Origin: Methyloglobulus sp.
Lineage (GTDB): Bacteria > Pseudomonadota > Gammaproteobacteria > Methylococcales > Methylomonadaceae
Direction of reading: 5' to 3'
DNA: 18,695 nt
NCBI GenBank assembly: GCA_013140405.1
Contig: JABFSV010000429.1
Span: 1 to 18,695, forward strand
A program made the translations under genes and the position numbers. Of the stretch, positions 9,592-15,215 are shown piece after piece (the stretch's first letter is position 1; every line of letters starts with the position of its first letter). The notes beneath the pieces were generated by a model that ran no database searches, was not told the origin of the DNA, and worked only from the letters and a program-made list of their open reading frames with translations.

Positions 9592-9618
9592 GCTTACTTG
9601 ATCAAGCTAGCGTATAAA
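9592..9618 (+). promoter_or_regulatory. candidate pqqA promoter and operator palindrome
   Basis: A perfect ten-base palindrome CTTGATCAAG (9597-9606) is extended by outer arms GCT (9592-9594) and AGC (9609-9611), giving a 20-base imperfect dyad. It ends one base before TATAAA (9613-9618), a good -10 candidate 27 bases upstream of the pqqA start codon. No convincing -35 box exists at the right distance, which would fit an activator-dependent promoter. The dyad itself is seen directly; its regulatory role is inference. Confidence 0.4.
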
Positions 9619-9645
9619 AATTTAAAAACTTCTGGAGGTTTTACA

Positions 9646-9720
9646 ATGAAATGGGAAACACCAAGCTACACTGACCTGCGTTTCGGTTTTGAAGTCACCA
9701 TGTACATCTACAACCGTTAA
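9646..9720 (+). CDS. pqqA: PQQ precursor peptide PqqA
   Basis: Ribosomally made 24-residue substrate peptide whose Glu and Tyr side chains become the PQQ skeleton. The peptide starts MKWETPSYTD and ends with EVTMYIYNR: Glu16 and Tyr20 are the conserved cross-linked pair with three residues between them, within the invariant FE-x3-Y core. It is shorter than usual gene-finding cut-offs. The start is fixed by GGAGG at 9634-9638, seven bases before ATG at 9646; longer upstream readings of the frame are not credible. A strong hairpin terminator follows immediately (9738-9770), so pqqA is probably made in excess over pqqB-E, as is known for other PQQ operons. Confidence 0.97.
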   Translation: MKWETPSYTDLRFGFEVTMYIYNR

Positions 9721-9737
9721 AAGCTATTGGTTCAGAC

Positions 9738-9770
9738 AAAAAAGGGGTTCTTTGAGAACCCCTTTTTTTT
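9738..9770 (+). terminator. terminator/attenuator between pqqA and pqqB
   Basis: GGGGTTC (9744-9750) pairs perfectly with GAACCCC (9756-9762) around a five-base loop, is preceded by six A residues and followed by eight T residues. It is a textbook Rho-independent terminator and, through the A and T tracts, can also work on the opposite strand. It lies 17 bases after the pqqA stop and 57 bases before pqqB, so it should reduce read-through from the pqqA promoter. Confidence 0.95.
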
Positions 9771-9827
9771 GCCTTAAAACAGCGAATACCCTATCATTCC
9801 GAAATAGACTACTCATCATTAAAAACC

Positions 9828-10739
9828 ATGAAAATCAGAATACTTGGCTCAGGTGCCGGCGGCGGTTTCCCGCAGTGGAACTGTTTGTGCAGTAACTGCA
9901 AACGCATTCGCTCAGGCGAAATGAACGGCAAGGCGCGTACCCAATCGTCGATTGCCGTCAGCAGTGACAACATTAACTGGCTGTTAATCAACGCCTCGCC
10001 AGACATACGCGCCCAACTCGAAGCCTTCCCTGCCATCCAACCCAAACAAGGCTTGCGCGATACGGGCATTAAAGCTGTTTTGTTAATGGACAGCCAGATT
10101 GACCATACTACTGGCTTGCTGATGCTGCGCGAAGGCAAACCGCTGGATATTTACTGCTCTGAGATGGTCAAGCAAGATTTGACCAGCGGTTTTCCGGTAT
10201 TCAACATGCTCTCGCATTATTGCACTGTCAATCACCATCCGATTCCCGTTGATGGCAGCAGCTTCACTATTCCTGCCATAGCCGACCTGCGTTTTTACAC
10301 GCAAGCCCTGAAAAGCAAAGCACCGCCTTATTCCCCACATCGGCATGATCCGCATGATGGCGACAATATTGGCGTGGTGATTGAGCAAATTTCAACCGGA
10401 AAAAAACTGTTTTATTCGCCCGGTTTGGGTGAACTTGAAGACCACGCCATGAATGCCATGCAAACCGCGGATTGTGTTTTAGTGGATGGTACTTTCTGGA
10501 CTGAAAACGAAATGATAGACCAACAGCTAAGCAAGAAAAAAGCCGCAGAAATGGGACATCTACCGCAATCAGGCTCTGGCGGGATGATCGAAATCTTAAA
10601 TACAGTACAAAATACGCGTAAAATATTGATCCATATCAATAACACTAACCCGATTCTGGACGAAGATTCCGAACCTTGCCACATGCTGGCGAAAAACGGT
10701 ATTGAAGTGGCTTATGATGGGATGGAAATTGATTTATAA
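9828..10739 (+). CDS. pqqB: PQQ biosynthesis protein PqqB
   Basis: Metallo-beta-lactamase-fold protein of PQQ synthesis; members have been shown or proposed to be iron-dependent hydroxylases of the tyrosine-derived part of the intermediate. The 303-residue length is standard. The N-terminus [18 protein letters not shown] is diagnostic, followed by the cysteine cluster Cys19, Cys21 and Cys24, which binds structural zinc in the family. The metal-ligand motif of the fold appears as [11 protein letters not shown] (Asp88, Asp92, His93), with the further PqqB signatures FYSPGLGE and [12 protein letters not shown] (around 240-255) and the HINNTNP segment near the C-terminus. It starts 57 bases after the pqqA terminator. 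Transcription may need partial read-through or its own promoter. Confidence 0.97.
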   Translation: MKIRILGSGAGGGFPQWNCLCSNCKRIRSGEMNGKARTQSSIAVSSDNINWLLINASPDIRAQLEAFPAIQPKQGLRDTGIKAVLLMDSQIDHTTGLLMLREGKPLDIYCSEMVKQDLTSGFPVFNMLSHYCTVNHHPIPVDGSSFTIPAIADLRFYTQALKSKAPPYSPHRHDPHDGDNIGVVIEQISTGKKLFYSPGLGELEDHAMNAMQTADCVLVDGTFWTENEMIDQQLSKKKAAEMGHLPQSGSGGMIEILNTVQNTRKILIHINNTNPILDEDSEPCHMLAKNGIEVAYDGMEIDL

Positions 10740-10749
10740 ATGATTCAAT

Positions 10750-10878
10750 GATTCCGTTCGTGGCTCGACGACCAGAGGAAGTGCCTTTGGTGCAAACTCA
10801 CCATTTATGCCCCTTGGGTACGAACGGAATAAATCAAAACAACCGTTCGTCCTGAGCCTGTCGAAGGACGGAATCAAC
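10750..10878. repeat. composite REP-like repeat between pqqB and pqqC
   Basis: The pqqB-pqqC spacer is almost all repeat. ATTCCGTTCGT (10751-10761) is inverted as ACGAACGGAAT (10820-10830), enclosing a 21-base module at 10801-10821 whose reverse complement recurs at 13532-13552 with two differences. A full REP arm follows at 10843-10878, reading CGTCCTGAGCCTGTCGAAGG and then ACGGAATCAAC, the inverse of the left arm at 9107. The insertion abuts the pqqC start and appears to have replaced its normal leader. Confidence 0.75.
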
Positions 10879-10888
10879 AACTATTTTT

Positions 10889-11638
10889 ATGGCAAATAAC
10901 GAATCACAACCCTGGACACGCGAAGAATTTGAAGCCCAACTGCGCGGGATGGAAAAGTATTACCACATCCATCACCCTTATCACCTGTTGATGAATGAAG
11001 GCAAGCTAACCCAACCACAAATCCAAGGCTGGGTGGCAAACCGTTTTTACTATCAGGTCAGTATCCCCAGAAAAGATGCCAACATCCTCGCCAATTGTCC
11101 AGACCGCGAAACCCGCGCCAAATGGATTCAACGCATCATGGATCATGACGGGCATCCCGGCGACCCAGGCGGCATTGAAGCCTGGATTCAACTCGGTATG
11201 GCAGTTGGTTTATCCCGCGAGGAAATCACCTCTGAACAGCATGTATTACCGGGTGTACGTTTTGCTGTCGATGCTTATGTCAACTTCGCCCGTCAAGCCG
11301 AATGGCACGAAGCCGCCAGTTCGTCACTAACCGAACTGTTCGCCCCAAAAATCCACCAACAACGCCTGGACAACTGGCCCGAACATTACCCCTGGATTGA
11401 TAAGGACGGCTACGCCTACTTCCGCAAACGCCTGACCGAAGCCCGCCGCGATGTCGAACACGGCTTAGCTATTACACTCGATTGGTACAAAACCCGCGAA
11501 CAGCAGGATAGGATGGTCAAAATATTGCAGTTTAAACTGGATGTGTTGTGGTCGATGGCGGATGCCATGTATATGGCTTATATTAACGGGATGCCGCCTT
11601 ATTTTAATGTTGGAGCGGGTAGTGTGCATGAAAAGTAA
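10889..11638 (+). CDS. pqqC: pyrroloquinoline-quinone synthase PqqC
   Basis: Cofactor-free oxidase that carries out the last step of PQQ synthesis, ring closure and eight-electron oxidation of the intermediate using O2. The helical-bundle protein is full length at 249 residues. By eye, His26, Arg52, Tyr55, His86, His156, Tyr177, Arg181 and Lys216 line up with the active-site residues known from Klebsiella PqqC with a constant offset of two, so it should be active. ATG at 10889 gives the usual N-terminus ([12 protein letters not shown]), but no Shine-Dalgarno sequence precedes it: the upstream bases are the end of a REP-like repeat followed by an A/T stretch. Normally pqqD follows directly; here it is about 3.3 kb away. 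Confidence 0.97.
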   Translation: MANNESQPWTREEFEAQLRGMEKYYHIHHPYHLLMNEGKLTQPQIQGWVANRFYYQVSIPRKDANILANCPDRETRAKWIQRIMDHDGHPGDPGGIEAWIQLGMAVGLSREEITSEQHVLPGVRFAVDAYVNFARQAEWHEAASSSLTELFAPKIHQQRLDNWPEHYPWIDKDGYAYFRKRLTEARRDVEHGLAITLDWYKTREQQDRMVKILQFKLDVLWSMADAMYMAYINGMPPYFNVGAGSVHEK

Positions 11639-11719
11639 TGCAGTATGGAGCATCATAAGACACGATAAAACTCCATTCGAGCTACTCACTAAACGCTATA
11701 CATTTAAGTTGTGAGAAAT

Positions 11720-12274
11720 ATGAGCAAGCAAGACTTTGAAAATTTACTTAACAAACACGAAAGTAAATCGGAAGAAAAAGAAATCAATTGGGAAGAGCAA
11801 AAGATAGAGTGGTTAGATTTTATTAAGCAATTTTATTCATCTGTTGAGTCTTGGTTAGATCCTTATAAGAAGGATGGCAAACTGTCATATGAGTATAAGA
11901 TAACACAGATAACAGAGGAATATATTGGGACATATGATGTCAATGTAATGGTCGTTCACTTTGCAGAGCAAAAACTGACCTTGGAGCCTCTGGGAACCCT
12001 ATTGATTGGAACAAAAGGGCGAATAGATATGGAAGGTGCTAGGGGCAGAGTACAGTTCATATTAGCGGACAAAGATAGTAAAGGAATGAAAATTAGCGTA
12101 ACGATTTCTACGATCTCCACCGATGGAGTATATCCAAAAGAGAATAAGGATAGCGAGAGCAAAAAACCTAACTGGACGTGGAAAATTGCTCTAAGAGAAT
12201 CCCATAAGATTTCTTACGAAGAATTCAACGAAGAAAATTTCTTTGATGCACTGATGGAAATCGTCAATGGCTAG
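11720..12274 (+). CDS. hypothetical protein, first gene of a HEPN operon
   Basis: Soluble 184-residue protein of unknown function. The N-terminal third is acidic and helical (SKSEEKEINWEEQKIEW), followed by a beta-rich part with the motif LEPLGTLLIGTKGRIDMEG (about residues 89-106) and GRVQFIL, which I recall from otherwise undescribed bacterial proteins. There is no signal peptide or membrane helix. I chose ATG at 11720 (MSKQDF) rather than GTG at 11711, which adds only three residues; both have weak ribosome binding signals. The gene is AT-rich compared with pqqC, and its end overlaps the HEPN-like gene by eight bases, so the two are a co-translated pair. It could be the antitoxin or the effector partner of the HEPN protein. 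This is inference from the arrangement only. Confidence 0.8.
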   Translation: MSKQDFENLLNKHESKSEEKEINWEEQKIEWLDFIKQFYSSVESWLDPYKKDGKLSYEYKITQITEEYIGTYDVNVMVVHFAEQKLTLEPLGTLLIGTKGRIDMEGARGRVQFILADKDSKGMKISVTISTISTDGVYPKENKDSESKKPNWTWKIALRESHKISYEEFNEENFFDALMEIVNG

Positions 12275-12836
12275 AGTAAAGAAAATTTCATTTTCAAATA
12301 ATCACTCAGCAATTGTTGATATACAAGAGTATTACTTTGATAGTGAGGTGTCTCTAAATTTATTTTATGATGACGGCTTATCATCAGGAAAAATTTCTGC
12401 GAAATTTGTGGGTTACTCTAAAACGGAGCTTCAAGAAGAGCTTAAAGCCCGAAAGAAAACCTTGGATTGTATGTGTTCTCTTGAGTTACTTGCCGCGATT
12501 GAGGCAAGGATTCGTATTGATTATATAATCCGTGGACAGAACAAACTAAGAGATAGCTTTTCCAAAAAACTCAGAGAAGTTTATGACAAAAAAGGGAATA
12601 GAGCGTTTTTGATTGATGATATTTTATCGACATGGAAAGCTGAGCTTCCCGAACATAAAACTCGTTTGGATAATCTTGGCAAAGCTTTAGATTATAGAAA
12701 TTGGCTTGCTCACGGCAGGTATTGGCAACCTAATAAACATCCGCATATTCACAGATATGATTATTTATCGATCTATGCTCTTGTATCTGAAATTTTAACG
12801 AATATGACACTGATCGAAAGTGCCATAACGCTATAG
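12267..12836 (+). CDS. HEPN-domain-like protein, putative RNase
   Basis: Soluble 189-residue, mostly helical protein with a HEPN-type catalytic motif: Arg144-Asn145-x3-His149 (DYRNWLAHGRYW), the RN-x3-H arrangement characteristic of HEPN RNases in toxins, Abi and CRISPR effectors. An upstream helix with EARIRIDYII (79-88) fits the first long helix of that fold, in the style of the RiboL-PSP-HEPN/MAE_28990 groups. ATG at 12267 overlaps the stop of the preceding gene (ATGGCTAG), implying translational coupling and a functional pair. Composition is AT-rich, unlike the surrounding pqq genes, and a MITE-like repeat starts 28 bases after the stop. RNase activity and toxicity are inferred from the motif alone; a non-catalytic HEPN is possible. 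Confidence 0.8.
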   Translation: MARVKKISFSNNHSAIVDIQEYYFDSEVSLNLFYDDGLSSGKISAKFVGYSKTELQEELKARKKTLDCMCSLELLAAIEARIRIDYIIRGQNKLRDSFSKKLREVYDKKGNRAFLIDDILSTWKAELPEHKTRLDNLGKALDYRNWLAHGRYWQPNKHPHIHRYDYLSIYALVSEILTNMTLIESAITL

Positions 12837-12863
12837 TGTGTAGAGACGTAGGTGCTGTTATTC

Positions 12864-12977
12864 AATCCCGTATGTTGGGCATTTTATAGGTTGGCGGTGA
12901 GGTACAAACCCCAACATTATGATGCGCCAAATTGTTGGGGTTCGTACCTCACCCGCAATCTACATAGACTAAATTAA
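12864..12977. repeat. MITE-like palindromic element, copy 1
   Basis: About 114 bases, from AATCCCGTATGTTGGGCATT to AGACTAAATTAA, forming a long imperfect hairpin. The outer arms ATAGGTTGGCGGTGAGGTAC (12886-12905) and GTACCTCACCCGCAATCTAC (12944-12963) are inverted, and the inner arms AACCCCAACA and TGTTGGGGTT are perfectly inverted. No coding capacity. A second copy in the same orientation lies at 13497-13622, so the two bracket the DUF4160/DUF2442 gene pair. Confidence 0.85.
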
Positions 12978-13041
12978 CCCGTAACCTGGTGGACTCGCTT
13001 TAGCTGGCCCTCCAGCAAAAGACACATAAAAGGTTCTTAAT

Positions 13042-13275
13042 TTGCCAACATTACTAATCCTCGATGGCTTTAAATTTTTCTTTTATGCCAACGAACATGA
13101 ACCAAAACACATTCATGTTATGAAAGGCGGTGATTTTGCTAAAATCGAGCTAGAATCCCTTCGTGTCGTGCATAATGACATGAAGCCAAAAGACTTGAAG
13201 AAAGTGCTGGCAATCACCACAGACCATAAAGTTGAATTTGAGAGGAAATGGGATGACTATTTTAGCCAAAGGTAA
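13042..13275 (+). CDS. DUF4160 domain protein
   Basis: Small 77-residue protein matching the DUF4160 family: PTLLILDGFKFFFYANEHEPKHIHV carries the characteristic early PT, the F-x-Y/F-x-NEH-EP-HIHV signature and the later KDLKKVL segment. The start is TTG at 13042, preceded by AAGG about nine bases upstream; it places the Pro-Thr at residues 2-3 as in the family (usually MPTI), so I accept it. Its end overlaps the DUF2442 gene by 23 bases. DUF4160 and DUF2442 genes are often found as adjacent pairs and have been suspected of being toxin-antitoxin-like, but I know of no proven activity. The pair sits between two copies of a MITE-like repeat. Confidence 0.85.
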   Translation: MPTLLILDGFKFFFYANEHEPKHIHVMKGGDFAKIELESLRVVHNDMKPKDLKKVLAITTDHKVEFERKWDDYFSQR

Positions 13276-13498
13276 GTCCGTTCATTTTGATGACCGCTAT
13301 TTGCACGTCGAACTTGAGGATGGACGTATCATCTTAACGCCCATGTCTTGGTATAAAGAATTGCAAGAAGCCTCGTTAAAACAATTATCCAACTATGCCT
13401 TTATCTGCAAGGGCAGCGGCATTGAATGGCCTGAATTAGATTACCAACTCAGCATCGAGAGCATGTTCCTGGCGGATGCTAAAAAACATGCGGCATAA
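13253..13498 (+). CDS. DUF2442 domain protein
   Basis: Small 81-residue protein of the DUF2442 family, seen in HFDDRYLHVELEDGRIILTP (about residues 11-30), WYKEL and the C-terminal GIEWPELDYQLSIESMFL signature. I chose ATG at 13253, which has AGAGGAAATGG just upstream, over TTG at 13232. It overlaps the DUF4160 gene by 23 bases, so translation is coupled. The stop codon TAA (13496-13498) takes its last two bases from the first two bases of MITE copy 2, so the original C-terminus may have been altered by the repeat. The family is often considered DNA-binding or antitoxin-like; that is inference. Confidence 0.85.
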   Translation: MTILAKGKSVHFDDRYLHVELEDGRIILTPMSWYKELQEASLKQLSNYAFICKGSGIEWPELDYQLSIESMFLADAKKHAA

Positions 13499-13622
13499 TC
13501 CCGTATGTTGGGTATTTTGTAGGTTGCGGGTGTACCCAAAGGGCATAAAAGGTACGAACCCTAACAATTCGAAGCATCAAACGTTGGAGTCCGTACCCCA
13601 CAACCTACACAGGCTAAATTAG
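13497..13622. repeat. MITE-like palindromic element, copy 2
   Basis: About 126 bases in the same orientation as copy 1, from AATCCCGTATGTTGGGTATT to CAGGCTAAATTAG. The outer arms GTAGGTTGCGGG (13519-13530) and CCCCACAACCTAC (13597-13609) are inverted. It differs from copy 1 by an extra stretch at 13532-13552 that is nearly identical, in inverse orientation, to 10801-10821 in the pqqB-pqqC spacer. The element begins inside the DUF2442 stop codon. Confidence 0.85.
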
Positions 13623-13690
13623 TTACGTAGAGCGGAATACGCTACGCTATTGAGATTACTGTTGTTATATTTATTTATTAAGGAGCCACC

Positions 13691-14161
13691 ATGCAAAAAA
13701 TTAAACAGCTTTTGACTTTTTTACTCATATCCTTCGCTTGCTTACACTTTAGCCCAGTTTTTGCAGAAACGGCTGGAACTGAAAATGCCCAACACGCACA
13801 AAAAAACCTCAATTTGTCAGGACTCTATCTCGGTTTTTTTCCTTGTGCTGATTGCAAGGGCATTAGGACAACGCTCGCTTTAAATAATAACCACACCTAT
13901 GTCTACATTTCTATCTATGTCGGGAAATCTGACCGTGAAATTGTGGAAAAAGGAAAATTTTCCTTGAGTGAGAACGGCGATACCCTTGTGTTAACCCCTA
14001 AAAAAGGCTCGACGACAACTCAGCAGTATTTAATTGATGACGATATGCTGATTAAGTTGGATGAAGACGGCAACCGGATCACTTCAGATGGTGCAGACCG
14101 CTATATTTTGAAGCGTAAGGATGTCGTGAAAACACCAGAAAATGCCCACCTAGGACATTGA
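13691..14161 (+). CDS. exported NlpE N-terminal domain-like protein
   Basis: Periplasmic 156-residue protein with a signal peptide (residues 1-25, cleavage after PVFA) and the NlpE N-terminal fold signature: LSGLYLGFFPCADCKGIRTT (42-61), containing the CxxC of Cys52 and Cys55, followed by the strand LALNNNHTY. E. coli NlpE is an outer-membrane lipoprotein that signals surface and copper stress to the Cpx system; its CxxC is redox active. This version lacks a lipobox (the only signal-region cysteine, Cys17, is preceded by ISFA), so it is probably a soluble periplasmic protein. The start has a strong ribosome binding site (AAGGAG, 13680-13685). It is followed after 86 bases by an exported glutaredoxin-like gene, suggesting a small envelope redox or metal-stress unit. 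Confidence 0.85.
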   Translation: MQKIKQLLTFLLISFACLHFSPVFAETAGTENAQHAQKNLNLSGLYLGFFPCADCKGIRTTLALNNNHTYVYISIYVGKSDREIVEKGKFSLSENGDTLVLTPKKGSTTTQQYLIDDDMLIKLDEDGNRITSDGADRYILKRKDVVKTPENAHLGH

Positions 14162-14247
14162 TTAAATTGAATGTTTTTACCTGGTAAACCATATTTATCA
14201 AGGTTACAGATGGATTCCCATTCATCTTATCAAAGGGGGGTAGCATC

Positions 14248-14781
14248 ATGAAAATCAATAATCTGAGTTTTCCTCGTGGATCGAAGAATACATTATGGCG
14301 AGCTAAGTATGCAGCTCGTCATATTGGACTTTTGGTTTTTGCATGTGTTGGTTTGTTGGTAAATACCTCTTACGCCACCAGCCTTTATAAGTCGGTTGGG
14401 CCAAACGGGGAAATTATTTATAGCGCCCGTCCACCCGCGAATGCCAAGGTTGAAAAAACCTTAACATTTAAGGTATTGCCCAGCACTGCTGTACCTGCTT
14501 TAAGCAAAGAAACGACAAAGCCTGTCGAACTACCATCAGACAATGTTGTATTATATATGGCAGATTGGTGCGGTTTTTGCCGCAAGGCAAAAGCCTTTTT
14601 GGCGAGCAACAATATCGCTTATCGTGAAATCAATATAGACTCAGAATACGGTAAAAATGCCTTTGCCCAAGTGAGCAGTGAACCCGGAATTCCTTTGCTA
14701 TTCGCCAATGGTCAGCGAGTTCAAGGTTACACAAAGGAGGCTTATGATGAACTATTTGGTTCCTTGCAACTGGCCCCATAA
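14248..14781 (+). CDS. exported DUF4124-glutaredoxin fusion protein
   Basis: Envelope protein of 177 residues. Residues 1-43 are a long signal peptide or anchor (basic region to 25, hydrophobic core LLVFACVGLLV, likely cleavage after TSYA). A short DUF4124-type segment follows (SLYKSVGPNGEIIYSARPP, 45-63), then a glutaredoxin domain from about 98 to 173 with the active site WCGFC (Cys108, Cys111) and the cis-proline loop GIPLL (147-151). The likely job is thiol-disulfide exchange in the periplasm. ATG at 14248 follows a GGGGGG ribosome binding region at 14236-14241. It is on the same strand as the NlpE-like gene upstream and pqqD downstream. A role in PqqE or methanol dehydrogenase maturation is conceivable but unsupported. 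Confidence 0.88.
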   Translation: MKINNLSFPRGSKNTLWRAKYAARHIGLLVFACVGLLVNTSYATSLYKSVGPNGEIIYSARPPANAKVEKTLTFKVLPSTAVPALSKETTKPVELPSDNVVLYMADWCGFCRKAKAFLASNNIAYREINIDSEYGKNAFAQVSSEPGIPLLFANGQRVQGYTKEAYDELFGSLQLAP

Positions 14782-14787
14782 GAAGGG

Positions 14788-14858
14788 CAAGCTCAGAACG
14801 AAGGTAATCTGTTGATTTCGTTCGTGTTGAGCTTGATGAACTATGACCGCAACCAACT
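14788..14858. repeat. degenerate REP-like repeat upstream of pqqD
   Basis: CAAGCTCAGAACGAAGG (from 14788) and the inverse-type arm TTCGTTCGTGTTGAGCTTG (14817-14835), followed by ATGACCGCAACCAACT. The order and spacing copy those of the element at 9104-9185, with many substitutions, so this is an old copy of the same family. It fills most of the spacer between the glutaredoxin-like gene and pqqD. Confidence 0.6.
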
Positions 14859-14945
14859 TATTCAGGGATTCGAATGTAATTTACACAACACAGAAATGAA
14901 TTAGTGGCTTGCTAAAGCGAAATCGCCCTACCATAAAACACATAA

Positions 14946-15215
14946 ATGACCATCAACCCAGACCTACCCATACTTTTTTCACCCCTGCACCGCTTGCAAT
15001 GGGAAGAAGCCCAGCAAAAATACGTCATTCTTTATCCTGAAGGTATGGTGGAACTTAATCAAAGTTCGGCGGAAATCCTAAAATGTTGTGACGGTATCCG
15101 CAATCTGGCGCAAATCGTCACTACACTTGAAGAAACGTTTTCCACTACTGGCCTGACCAACGACATTACCGCTTTCCTTGAGGTCGCCTTACAAAATGGC
15201 TGGATCCAACAATAA
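14946..15215 (+). CDS. pqqD: PqqA-binding chaperone PqqD
   Basis: RiPP recognition element protein that binds the PqqA peptide and delivers it to PqqE in the cytosol. At 89 residues it has the standard length and pattern: the opening [17 protein letters not shown], the winged-helix strand pair [21 protein letters not shown] (about 25-45) and the C-terminal helix [14 protein letters not shown] at 14946 is the first reasonable start, with only a weak ribosome binding site. The stop lies 20 bases inside pqqE, so the two partner proteins are translationally coupled. It is separated from pqqC by 3.3 kb of unrelated genes and repeats, so it probably relies on a promoter in that interval. Confidence 0.96.
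   Translation: MTINPDLPILFSPLHRLQWEEAQQKYVILYPEGMVELNQSSAEILKCCDGIRNLAQIVTTLEETFSTTGLTNDITAFLEVALQNGWIQQ

Noticed and set aside
10889..11638. Inactivation of pqqC by the adjacent repeat
   Set aside because: The reading frame is full length and all recognisable active-site residues are present; only the leader is affected.
12864..13622. CRISPR array
   Set aside because: There are only two long palindromic copies of over 110 bases with genes between them, not short repeats with regular spacers.
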